Assembly: GCF_030689305.1 (NCBI RefSeq)
Contig: NZ_JAUYVM010000028.1
Span: 1-41,508, forward strand
DNA: 41,508 nt
Reading direction: 5' to 3'
From: Vibrio penaeicida
Lineage (GTDB): Bacteria > Pseudomonadota > Gammaproteobacteria > Enterobacterales > Vibrionaceae
Made by a program: the position numbers and the translations under genes. The notes under the pieces are model-generated. The model did not search any database. It was not told the DNA's origin and was given only the letters and a program-made list of their open reading frames with translations. Shown here one piece after another: positions 1 through 7,625 of the stretch. The first letter of the stretch is position 1. Each line of letters opens with the position of its first letter.

Positions 1-235
1 TTAAAGAGCGTTGCTTTTCGAGAAGTTTTTCTCTCAAAGCGGAGGTGCATTCTAGCGAGATAATTTGAAGAGTCAAATACTTTTTCAAATTTATTTTCTC
101 AGAAGTTTTTCACCTCTCTAACACTGCTGAAGCCTTGTGGCGTCTGCCGTGTCAGTGAGGCGGCATTATAGGGAGATTAATGAAGTGCGCAAGACCTTTT
201 TGATAAAAAATCGAAAAAAATGCGTTTTCGATGAA
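1..235 (-). promoter_or_regulatory. Tandem P1-P2 rRNA operon promoter with boxA leader, reading out of the window
   Basis: On the minus strand P1 has -35 TTGCGC (187-192) and -10 TATAAT (165-170), 16 bp apart, followed by a GC-rich discriminator and the CACTGACACGG stretch typical of rrn P1. The A/T-rich block at about 195-240 looks like an UP element. P2 follows with -35 TTGACT (71-76) and -10 TAGAAT (49-54), again 16 bp apart. The last bases (1-9, minus GCTCTTTAA) are the start of the rrn leader boxA used for antitermination. The 16S gene must lie left of the window. The arrangement is the classic growth-rate and ppGpp-controlled double promoter. Confidence 0.9.
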
Positions 236-251
236 TAATCCATCAAAAACG

Positions 252-281
252 AAAAAAGAGGGTTAAAAAACCCTCTTTTTC
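252..281 (-). terminator. Terminator of the ubiD-ferredoxin-fre operon
   Basis: A hairpin with stem AAAGAGGG/CCCTCTTT and an A/T-rich loop is flanked by T-runs on both strands. It lies just downstream of the fre stop codon and could work in both directions. It also separates the operon from the rrn promoter. Confidence 0.8.
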
Positions 282-300
282 TTTCATTTATCTCTACTAA

Positions 301-1014
301 TTAGATAAATGCATACGCGTCAGCGTACATCTGATCTCGCTTAGCTTGTTTAGATTGAGTAAATTGCTCTCTTGCTGCGCCGGCCATTTCAAAACGACCT
401 GCAATATAGATATCTACATTCTCTAAACTATTAAAGTCTTCTTCTACCGCTTGAAGCACATTGCCTAACTTACCAGACCAATTTGCATCTGCTTCTTCTA
501 CTACAGGAACGAAGTGAACATTGCTGTGAGCATTTGCGATTTCAACCAACTCTTCTTTAGCATAGAGCTGGCATTCATCTTTCGCACCCCAATATAGATG
601 GATGGTGTTATTCAATTTTTGACTGACGCAATGGTCAAGTATAGAGCGCACATAGCTAAATCCGGTTCCACCAGCTATCAGTAACAGATCGTTAGTACTC
701 TCTTCACGTACCCACGCATCACCATGTGGTGCATCTATTGCGATCTCGCTGCCGTCTTCCAGTGCTTTTTGCATTGCTTCGACAACTTCACTTGCATAAG
801 CGTTGTGTTCCGCAGCACCGATATGCAGTTCGAGCTCTCCTTCATGGCGGCAAGGGCTACTTGCGATTGAAAATGGGCGTTTGTCTTTTTCACCCATTTC
901 AACCAACAGGTACTGACCTGCTTTAAAGCTGACTGGTGTTTCTGGGTGCAATAAAATTTGGTATGTGTTGCACGCCAAAGGCTCAATGGACTTTACTTGG
1001 CATTTAATTGTCAT
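301..1014 (-). CDS. fre: NAD(P)H-flavin reductase Fre
   Basis: This 237-residue protein has the ferredoxin-NADP+ reductase fold of Fre/LuxG. The N-terminal flavin-binding barrel contains the RPFSIAS motif (about residues 46-52). The C-terminal nucleotide-binding half contains GGTGFSYVRSIL (about 114-125) and the late YIAGRFEMA segment. Fre reduces free flavins with NAD(P)H in the cytoplasm and supplies reduced flavin to other enzymes and to ferric-iron reduction. The length matches E. coli Fre (233). The ATG has a good AGAGGAA ribosome site and lies 9 nt after the ferredoxin gene, so it is the last gene of the ubiD operon. Lying next to a separate ferredoxin, it may also act as that protein's reductase, which is an inference. 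Confidence 0.93.
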   Translation of the reverse strand: MTIKCQVKSIEPLACNTYQILLHPETPVSFKAGQYLLVEMGEKDKRPFSIASSPCRHEGELELHIGAAEHNAYASEVVEAMQKALEDGSEIAIDAPHGDAWVREESTNDLLLIAGGTGFSYVRSILDHCVSQKLNNTIHLYWGAKDECQLYAKEELVEIANAHSNVHFVPVVEEADANWSGKLGNVLQAVEEDFNSLENVDIYIAGRFEMAGAAREQFTQSKQAKRDQMYADAYAFI

Positions 1015-1023
1015 GGTTTCCTC

Positions 1024-1296
1024 TTACTCACTTTCGAACGTGAGCAGTAAATCACTTTCGGCGTATGCCTGACATGGGAAGATCCAACCGTGAGCTATTT
1101 CTTTTTCCGTAAGCATAGGCTCAAGGTGATAGCTGACTTCCCCTTCTAATTTTCTGCACATACACATGGCACATGCGCCTACTGTACAACGATGCGGGAA
1201 GCGATAATTATTGTTGAGCGCTGCTTCCAGTATTGTTTGCCCAGTAGAAACTTCAAATACCCATTGCTGGGGCATTATGGTGACAGTTTGAGTCAT
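1024..1296 (-). CDS. Small plant-type [2Fe-2S] ferredoxin
   Basis: The product is about 90 residues. It carries the plant-type ferredoxin pattern C-x4-C-x2-C with a distant fourth Cys (C37, C42, C45 and C75 from the chosen start), in the context PHRCTVGACAMC and FPCQA. It is a cytoplasmic one-electron carrier. I chose the ATG at 1296, which overlaps the ubiD stop as ATGA, over an upstream start that would run further into ubiD. The ATGA coupling with ubiD and the 9-nt gap to fre show one operon. Plant-type ferredoxin domains are often fused to Fre-like flavoproteins in oxygenase reductases; here the two halves are separate proteins. The partner oxygenase is not visible. Confidence 0.88.
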   Translation of the reverse strand: MTQTVTIMPQQWVFEVSTGQTILEAALNNNYRFPHRCTVGACAMCMCRKLEGEVSYHLEPMLTEKEIAHGWIFPCQAYAESDLLLTFESE

Positions 1297-3170
1297 TCTA
1301 TTCCTAGTTGATCCCAAATCTCATCAATTTTTGCGACTACCGCAGGATCTTTCTTAATTGGTCGACCCCATTCACGCTGCGTCTCTTCTCCTTCGACTTT
1401 ATTGGTAGCATCTAGCCCCATTTGGGTCGTTGGAAGATTGGCTTCTTGCTGATTGGCTTCTTGCTTCATCAGCGTGTCACGAGCTGGGTCCATACGCGTA
1501 GTAATCGCCCATATAACATCATTCCAATCTCTTACATTCACGTCTTCATCGCAAATGATGATGTATTGAAGATGGATATGCGCCTCAAACTCTTCCCATA
1601 GTGCGTTCATCAAACGGTGACCTTGCCAGGCTTCCGTTTTGTTGATGCTCACAATTGCCATGCTTCTACCATTTGCGGCTTCAGGCAAATGCAGATCAAT
1701 CAGCTCTGGATGTTTTTGTTTGAACTGAGACACTAACTTATCGACGACTTCCGTCTCAGGCATGTTCTCTTTCGGTTTTGATGAAACCGACAGTTCAGCT
1801 TCCCATTTGATGGTGGAATCCAATCCCATTTTTGACCCAAGCCCAACCACTGGAGAAGCAAAATCCAATGAGTCTATCGGTGTGTTTTCTATCATGACAG
1901 TGTCGTGGACAGGATCCATCTGCGTTGTCATGGCACGAACCACTTCACTCCAATCACGAGTATCTACACTTTCATCAACCACGATAACAAACTTGGTATA
2001 CATGAATTGACGAAGGAAGGACCAAACTCCCATCATGACGCGCTTGGCATGTCCTGGGTACTGTTTCTTCATAGACACGACGGCCATTCGATAAGAACAG
2101 CCTTCGGGTGGCAGATAGAAATCCGTAATCTCTGGGAACTGCTTTTGCAAAATAGGTACGAACACTTCGTTCAACGCAACCCCTAATACTGCGGGTTCAT
2201 CTGGCGGACGACCTGTGTATGTACTGTGGTAGATAGGGTTTTCGCGCATCGTCACATGAGTTACCGTAAAGACGTGGTGTTTCTCCACTTCATTATAGTA
2301 TCCCGTGTGGTCACCATAAGGTCCTTCGTCGGCATATTCATTTGGGTCTATATAGCCTTCTAATACAATTTCTGCACTGGCTGGTACTTCAAGTTCATTA
2401 CTGACCGATTTTACGACTTCGGTTTTGCTACCTCGAAGTAAACCAGCAAAGGCATATTCAGATAAAGTGTCAGGTACGGGAGTCACAGCACCAAGAATGG
2501 TTGCTGGATCCGCACCAAATGCAACCGATACGGGGAAAGGTTTACCCGGGTTCGCTTCCATCCAGTCACGTAAATCCAGAGCTCCACCACGATGGGCAAG
2601 CCAACGCATGATAACTTTGTTCTTACTCAGCTTTTGTTGACGGTAAATTCCAAGGTTCTGGCGCTTTTTGCTCGGACCTTTCGTAACCGTTAGCCCCCAA
2701 GTGAGAAGTGGTGCAACGTCTTCAGCCCAACAGCTCATCACTGGAATTTTGTCTAAATCGACTTGATCCCCAGACCAAACAATTTGCTGGCAAGGTGCAT
2801 TTCGTAAACGCTTTGCTGGCATATTCAATACTTGTCGAAAGACTGGGAGTTTATCTAGGGCGTCTTTAAATCCTTTAGGCGGTTCTGGTTCTTTCAAGTA
2901 AGCCAGTAATTTCCCAACTTCTCGTAACTCGGATACGTCACTGCGCCCCATTCCTATCGCCACTCGCTCGGTCGTACCAAACAAGTTCGCTAATACTGGA
3001 ATATCATAGCCAATCGGGTTTTCAAACAATAAGGCAGGACCACCAGCGCGCAAAGTGCGATCGCTGATCTCGGTCATTTCATAATGTGGGTCAACCGGGT
3101 GAGTAATGCGTTTTAATAAACCTTCATTTTCAAGGTGTTCAATAAAATCGCGTAAATCCTTAAAACTCAT
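1293..3170 (-). CDS. ubiD: UbiD, 3-polyprenyl-4-hydroxybenzoate decarboxylase with internal duplication
   Basis: UbiD removes the ring carboxylate of polyprenyl-hydroxybenzoate in ubiquinone synthesis, using the prenylated FMN made by UbiX. The core is clear: the R/E active-site region (NLGIYRQQ, about 172-179; DEGPYGDHTGYYNE, about 281-294) and the family C-terminus REWGRPIKKDP (about 599-609). At 625 residues it is well over 100 longer than E. coli UbiD (497). The excess is a second copy of the C-terminal domain: residues about 338-456 and about 475-594 share the order FYLP/LHLP, then MAVVSM/MAIVSI, then RDWSEVVRAMTTQMDP/RDWNDVIWAITTRMDP, then MGLDSTIK/MGLDATNK. The ATG has an AGAAAGG ribosome site. 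It is the first gene of the ubiD-ferredoxin-fre operon. Confidence 0.95.
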   Translation of the reverse strand: MSFKDLRDFIEHLENEGLLKRITHPVDPHYEMTEISDRTLRAGGPALLFENPIGYDIPVLANLFGTTERVAIGMGRSDVSELREVGKLLAYLKEPEPPKGFKDALDKLPVFRQVLNMPAKRLRNAPCQQIVWSGDQVDLDKIPVMSCWAEDVAPLLTWGLTVTKGPSKKRQNLGIYRQQKLSKNKVIMRWLAHRGGALDLRDWMEANPGKPFPVSVAFGADPATILGAVTPVPDTLSEYAFAGLLRGSKTEVVKSVSNELEVPASAEIVLEGYIDPNEYADEGPYGDHTGYYNEVEKHHVFTVTHVTMRENPIYHSTYTGRPPDEPAVLGVALNEVFVPILQKQFPEITDFYLPPEGCSYRMAVVSMKKQYPGHAKRVMMGVWSFLRQFMYTKFVIVVDESVDTRDWSEVVRAMTTQMDPVHDTVMIENTPIDSLDFASPVVGLGSKMGLDSTIKWEAELSVSSKPKENMPETEVVDKLVSQFKQKHPELIDLHLPEAANGRSMAIVSINKTEAWQGHRLMNALWEEFEAHIHLQYIIICDEDVNVRDWNDVIWAITTRMDPARDTLMKQEANQQEANLPTTQMGLDATNKVEGEETQREWGRPIKKDPAVVAKIDEIWDQLGIE

Positions 3171-3202
3171 AGACCTTTCTTGTGACAGGTTAAATTGCGC
3201 GC

Positions 3203-3208
3203 ATTATA
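3203..3208 (-). promoter_or_regulatory. Possible -10 element of the ubiD operon promoter
   Basis: Minus-strand TATAAT lies about 35 bp upstream of the ubiD ATG. I see no convincing -35 at normal spacing, so this is a suggestion only. Confidence 0.35.
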
Positions 3209-3291
3209 TCAAAGACAAATGCAATATACTCTCGTTACCGATAAACTCTCGGCAGGGATAGATACGTGAATAGCGGAATCTAAGAGCAATT

Positions 3292-4293
3292 CTATTTGTC
3301 TTTTGTTCCCGAAAGCACTTGAAGCAATGATTTGGTATTCAAGCCTCGATGATTTTCAGCTAATTGCTCAACCCACCCCCTGTGTCCGTGCTTAACAAGG
3401 TTGCGAGCGACAATAGAAGCATCGTTTGACTGCTTGAGCTTCTTAATCAGAAAAGTTTTTACTTCCAACGGAATAGGGTCTAAGCGTGTCAACTCATCCA
3501 ACGCAGCATCATGCAGTGATGGGTTATCACTCGCAAGCATGAGTTGCTGAAGTGAAAACTCGCTTTTGATTTTGACCAATCGCTTCAATTCTGACTTACT
3601 GTGACTATCCGCTTTCATGCGCCATAGCAACTTATAGACCTCTGGATCTTCGCTAACTTGAGCCATACGCACGACCACTTGAGTAGAAGGAAGCCAATTG
3701 GTGATCGGGTTTTGTGTGATTTGCTTTATAAGGTAGTCCAGCGCCTTAGGAGATAAACCGTCTAATTCACGGACCAACAACGCTTCTCTTTCTTTATTTT
3801 TCTTACTCCCTCCTTCCGTTAACCACTGAGACAAAACCAGATCGAGTTGCTCTGCTTTAAGGATAAAGGTCAAAATTTGTTGGTCGCTATGCCAACGCTT
3901 CAGTAAGCGGCTGGCGACAGCACTGGAGTCAAACGCGGGAACAGAGAATTCATAGCCGTCGCCTTGCTTACGCACTTTATAAGGCGAAGGGCGACCAATT
4001 TGTTTTTGAACAAACTTAGCCATCTTGGAGGTGAGAATAATCTCTTGGTCTTCCATATGCTCTAATAGCAGAAAACGCACAACATCTTGCTGAGGCAGAC
4101 TAAGCCTTTGCAAAGAAAAATCCAAAGAACTGACTTCATCTTTCAAAACTAACTGATAAAGCTCATCAGCCTTATTCAGAACTTGCTGGTCTAGAACCCA
4201 CTGCTGGGCTTCCTCATGTGACAGCTCTTTTGCTGACAATGGAGAAAACAGCAGAAGTAAAGATATAAACCATGCCAACATTCCTTGTTGCAT
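3292..4293 (-). CDS. Exported helical protein of unknown function
   Basis: I do not recognise this 333-residue protein. Residues 1 to about 21 form a signal peptide (hydrophobic run LAWFISLLLLFSPL, then SAKE), so it is probably periplasmic. The rest is Leu-rich and helical, with repeated short helix pairs such as DAALDELTRLDPIPLEVKTF and NDASIVARNLVKHGHRGWVEQ. This resembles HEAT-type repeats and suggests a scaffold or binding role rather than an enzyme. No catalytic motif is visible. The ATG follows CAGGATG. It stands alone between ubiD and rho, read in the same direction, separated from rho by that gene's terminator and from ubiD by about 120 bp. Confidence 0.8.
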   Translation of the reverse strand: MQQGMLAWFISLLLLFSPLSAKELSHEEAQQWVLDQQVLNKADELYQLVLKDEVSSLDFSLQRLSLPQQDVVRFLLLEHMEDQEIILTSKMAKFVQKQIGRPSPYKVRKQGDGYEFSVPAFDSSAVASRLLKRWHSDQQILTFILKAEQLDLVLSQWLTEGGSKKNKEREALLVRELDGLSPKALDYLIKQITQNPITNWLPSTQVVVRMAQVSEDPEVYKLLWRMKADSHSKSELKRLVKIKSEFSLQQLMLASDNPSLHDAALDELTRLDPIPLEVKTFLIKKLKQSNDASIVARNLVKHGHRGWVEQLAENHRGLNTKSLLQVLSGTKDK

Positions 4294-4354
4294 ATTAACA
4301 TCCTGTTAACGATTTCGTCTATTTTGCAACCATTATGAATGAGACGCAAACAAA

Positions 4355-4390
4355 AACACCACCTGAGTCGGTGGTGTTTTGTTAAACAAT
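4355..4390 (-). terminator. Terminator downstream of rho
   Basis: The perfect 9-bp stem AACACCACC/GGTGGTGTT around the loop TGAGTC lies just after the rho stop, with T-rich flanks on both strands. Confidence 0.8.
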
Positions 4391-4401
4391 ATTAACGTAT
4401 T

Positions 4402-5661
4402 TTACTGTCGACGCATCGCGTCGAAAAACTCATCGTTTGTTTTGGTCATTGCCAACTTATCGATAAGGAATTCCATTGCATCGATTTCACCCATTGGGTG
4501 AACTATCTTGCGGAGAATCCACATCTTTTGAAGCTCATCCGTTTTCGTTAGAAGCTCTTCACGACGAGTACCACTGCGATTAAAGTCTATTGCAGGGAAA
4601 ACACGCTTCTCAGCAATCTTACGGTTCAGGTGTAATTCCATGTTACCTGTACCTTTAAATTCTTCGTAGATAACTTCATCCATCTTAGAACCCGTATCCA
4701 CTAGCGCTGTAGCAATGATAGTCAGACTACCACCTTCTTCTACGTTACGCGCTGCACCAAAGAAACGCTTTGGACGGTGCAATGCATTGGCGTCTACACC
4801 ACCAGTCAGGACTTTACCCGACGAAGGTACTACGGTGTTGTATGCACGTGCTAGACGTGTAATGGAATCCAAAAGGATGACGACGTTTTTCTTGTGCTCT
4901 ACTAAGCGCTTAGCTTTTTCGATAACCATTTCAGCTACCTGAACATGGCGAGAAGCAGGTTCATCAAACGTCGATGCAATCACTTCACCTTTTACTAGGC
5001 GTTGCATCTCAGTTACCTCTTCCGGACGCTCATCAATCAGAAGAACCATCAGTTCACATTCTGGGTGATTGTGCGCAATGCTTTGTGCAATGTTCTGAAG
5101 AAGCATCGTTTTACCCGCTTTTGGCGGAGCAACGATAAGACCACGTTGACCTTTACCGATTGGTGAGGCTAAATCCAAAACACGTGCAGTGATGTCTTCG
5201 GTAGAACCATTGCCGCGCTCCATTACCATACGTTCGTTGGCATGAAGAGGAGTAAGGTTTTCGAAAAGGATCTTGTTGCGAGCGTTGTCTGGTTTGTCGT
5301 GGTTGACTGTGTTGACTTTTAGAAGGGCAAAATAGCGTTCACCGTCTTTAGGTGGTCGAATCTTCCCTGCAATGGAATCACCAGTGCGTAAATTAAATCG
5401 ACGAATCTGGCTTGGTGAAACATAGATATCGTCTGGACCAGCTAGATAAGAACTGTCGGCACTACGTAAGAAACCAAACCCATCTTGAAGAATTTCCAGA
5501 ACCCCATCACCAAAGATATCTTCACCACTTTTTGCGTGAGCCTTTAAGATGGAAAATATAATGTCTTGTTTTCTTAAACGCGCTAGGTTTTCTAAACCCA
5601 GGCTTTCACCTAGTTTCACGAGCTCAGACACAGGTCTGTTCTTCAGTTCTGTCAGGTTCAT
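4402..5661 (-). CDS. rho: Transcription termination factor Rho
   Basis: Rho is the hexameric RNA-dependent ATPase that ends transcription at unstructured C-rich transcripts. From the ATG at 5661 the product is 419 residues, the same as E. coli Rho, beginning MNLTELKNRPVSELVKLGES. The N-terminal RNA-binding domain contains the cold-shock-like segment DGFGFLRS. The ATPase core has the Walker A PPKAGKT (about 178-184), LLIDERPEEV, VILLDSITRLARAYN, the secondary RNA-binding Q/R-loop region (VLTGGVDANAL) and FNRSGTRREELL. An in-frame TTG 24 nt upstream was rejected because it would add eight residues not present in the family. It has its own promoter and probably the usual autoregulated leader. 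Confidence 0.97.
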   Translation of the reverse strand: MNLTELKNRPVSELVKLGESLGLENLARLRKQDIIFSILKAHAKSGEDIFGDGVLEILQDGFGFLRSADSSYLAGPDDIYVSPSQIRRFNLRTGDSIAGKIRPPKDGERYFALLKVNTVNHDKPDNARNKILFENLTPLHANERMVMERGNGSTEDITARVLDLASPIGKGQRGLIVAPPKAGKTMLLQNIAQSIAHNHPECELMVLLIDERPEEVTEMQRLVKGEVIASTFDEPASRHVQVAEMVIEKAKRLVEHKKNVVILLDSITRLARAYNTVVPSSGKVLTGGVDANALHRPKRFFGAARNVEEGGSLTIIATALVDTGSKMDEVIYEEFKGTGNMELHLNRKIAEKRVFPAIDFNRSGTRREELLTKTDELQKMWILRKIVHPMGEIDAMEFLIDKLAMTKTNDEFFDAMRRQ

Positions 5662-5756
5662 AGTAGTGGATACTTGTTTAGTCAAAATAGGATCTGTTGT
5701 GTTAGTTAGAGAGATTTGGTCACAGGATCGACCAAGAAATGAACATTTGCTTAATT

Positions 5757-5785
5757 AGCGTACGACAAATTAGCACTAAAATCAA
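5757..5785 (-). promoter_or_regulatory. Probable rho promoter
   Basis: On the minus strand TTGATT (5780-5785) and TACGCT (5757-5762) are 17 bp apart, between the trxA terminator and rho. This leaves a leader of about 90 nt, which in this family can be the target of Rho autoregulation. Confidence 0.5.
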
Positions 5786-5801
5786 GCCTAGTCTAGCCAT
5801 T

Positions 5802-5844
5802 AAAAAAAATCAAAACCGTGCATCTAGATGTGGAGCACGGTTTT
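5802..5844 (-). terminator. Terminator of trxA
   Basis: The 10-bp stem AAAACCGTGC/GCACGGTTTT has a 13-nt loop and is followed on the minus strand by TTTTGATTTTTTTT. It lies 23 bp downstream of the trxA stop and isolates trxA from rho. Confidence 0.88.
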
Positions 5845-5866
5845 ATGACTAAGTTTGCATTCGCTA

Positions 5867-6193
5867 TTAAATATTAGCGTCTAAAAACTCTTTCAGTTGA
5901 GTCTTAGAAAGTGCGCCAACTTTCGTCGCTGCAACACTGCCATCTTTAAATAGAAGTAGCGTTGGAATACCGCGGATACCAAACTTTGGTGGCGTACCCG
6001 AGTTTTGATCGATGTTTAGCTTACCGATAGTGAGCTTGCCTTCGTACTCGTCTGCGATCTCGTCCAAAATTGGAGCAATCATTTTACAAGGACCACACCA
6101 TTCTGCCCAGAAATCTACCAGAACTGGACCTGCAGCTTGGATTACATCTTGTTCAAAACCGTCATCTGTAAGCTGCAAAATCTTGTCACTCAT
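5867..6193 (-). CDS. trxA: Thioredoxin 1
   Basis: TrxA is the cytoplasmic disulfide reductase that serves ribonucleotide reductase, methionine sulfoxide reductases and others, and is recharged by thioredoxin reductase. The 108-residue length is canonical. The active site is WAEWCGPCKMIAP (WCGPC at about 32-36), followed by KLNIDQN and the cis-proline segment GIRGIPTLLLF. It is divergent from rhlB and sits next to rho, the arrangement also seen in E. coli. It has its own terminator, so it is a single-gene unit. Confidence 0.98.
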   Translation of the reverse strand: MSDKILQLTDDGFEQDVIQAAGPVLVDFWAEWCGPCKMIAPILDEIADEYEGKLTIGKLNIDQNSGTPPKFGIRGIPTLLLFKDGSVAATKVGALSKTQLKEFLDANI

Positions 6194-6305
6194 CTTCCAC
6201 TCCGTTGTGTTTTTCAGGAACTGGTTGGATGATAACCAGTAAATAGATGCCCTATTGGAATGTATTTACTTTCGTAATGCAAGCTTAAGCTGATATTCTA
6301 TACCC

Positions 6306-7607
6306 ATGAAAAAGACGCATATCACAGAGCAAAAGTTCGCCGATTTGGATTTACACCCCCAAATCATTGAAGGGCTTGATAAAAAAGGGTTCGAGTTTTG
6401 TACCCCTATTCAAGCCTTGGCGTTGCCGGTACTGCTCACCGGCCAAGACATTGCAGGCCAGGCCCAAACGGGCACTGGTAAGACCCTCGCGTTTCTTACT
6501 GCTACTTTCCATCATTTACTGACAACGCCTGAACACGAAGGTCGCAATCCATCGCAACCACGTGCGATCGTGATGGCACCAACCCGAGAGCTTGCTATCC
6601 AGATCCATAACGATGCTAAGCCCTTGATGGAGTCGACTGGCGTTAAGATTGCTTTGGCTTACGGTGGCGAAAGCTACGACAAGCAACTGGCGACCATTGA
6701 ACAAGGTGTCGATATCCTTATCGGTACGACAGGTCGTATCATCGATTTCTACAAGCAACGTGTTTTCAATCTTAATAACATCCAAGCTGTTGTTCTTGAT
6801 GAAGCCGATCGTATGTTTGATCTCGGTTTTATTAAAGACATTCGTTTCTTGTTCCGTCGTATGCCAGAGCCTAAAGACAGGCTAAACATGCTGTTCTCAG
6901 CAACATTGTCATACCGCGTGCAAGAACTGGCTTTCGAACACATGCACAATCCAGAGCATGTTGTTGTAGAACCAGAAAGAAAAACAGGTCACCGCATTCA
7001 AGAAGAGCTTTTCTACCCGTCTAACGAAGATAAGATGAACTTGCTTCAGACGTTGATAGAAGAGGAGTGGCCAGATCGTGCGATTGTATTTGCCAATACC
7101 AAGTACAAGTGCGAATCCATTTGGGGTCACCTAGCTGCCGATGGACACCGCGTAGGTTTGCTAACGGGTGATGTACCGCAGAAGAAGCGTGAACGTATTC
7201 TAGAGCAATTCACACAAGGTCATGTTGATCTACTGATTGCCACCGATGTTGCCGCGCGTGGATTGCACATCCCTCAAGTGACACACGTCTTTAACTACGA
7301 CTTGCCGGACGATTGTGAAGATTACGTGCACCGAATTGGCCGTACAGGTCGTGCGGGCGAAAGTGGTCACTCAATTAGCTTTGCATGTGAAGAGTACGCC
7401 ATCAATTTGACTGCTATCGAGGACTACATCGAGCACCCGATCCCTGTGTCAGATTACGATGCTAGCGCATTACTTGAACATCTACCGGCTCCGCTTCGCT
7501 TGCGTCACAAACAAATGCAGCAGCGTCGCACCAACACTGGTGGAAACAAACACGGCGGTAACCGCAAGCGCCATTCGCGCCCAAGAGCACCTCGTCATCA
7601 GTCTTAA
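6306..7607 (+). CDS. rhlB: DEAD-box RNA helicase RhlB
   Basis: RhlB is the ATP-dependent RNA helicase of the RNA degradosome, where it unwinds structured RNA for RNase E and PNPase. All family motifs are present in order: Q motif (FCTPIQALALP), Walker A AQTGTGKT, PTRELAIQ, TTGRIIDF, VLDEADRMFD, SAT, then in the second domain DVAARGLHIP and HRIGRTGRAG. The basic tail (HKQMQQRRTNTGGNKHGG onward) is typical of RhlB. Length 433 is slightly above the E. coli protein (421). It is divergent from trxA across about 110 bp and followed by gppA after 18 nt, so the two are probably co-transcribed. Confidence 0.95.
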   Translation: MKKTHITEQKFADLDLHPQIIEGLDKKGFEFCTPIQALALPVLLTGQDIAGQAQTGTGKTLAFLTATFHHLLTTPEHEGRNPSQPRAIVMAPTRELAIQIHNDAKPLMESTGVKIALAYGGESYDKQLATIEQGVDILIGTTGRIIDFYKQRVFNLNNIQAVVLDEADRMFDLGFIKDIRFLFRRMPEPKDRLNMLFSATLSYRVQELAFEHMHNPEHVVVEPERKTGHRIQEELFYPSNEDKMNLLQTLIEEEWPDRAIVFANTKYKCESIWGHLAADGHRVGLLTGDVPQKKRERILEQFTQGHVDLLIATDVAARGLHIPQVTHVFNYDLPDDCEDYVHRIGRTGRAGESGHSISFACEEYAINLTAIEDYIEHPIPVSDYDASALLEHLPAPLRLRHKQMQQRRTNTGGNKHGGNRKRHSRPRAPRHQS

Positions 7608-7625
7608 GGAACACAGCAAATATTT

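Noticed and set aside
5662..5685. TTG start giving a longer Rho
   Set aside because: The ATG at 5661 gives exactly the family length and N-terminus.
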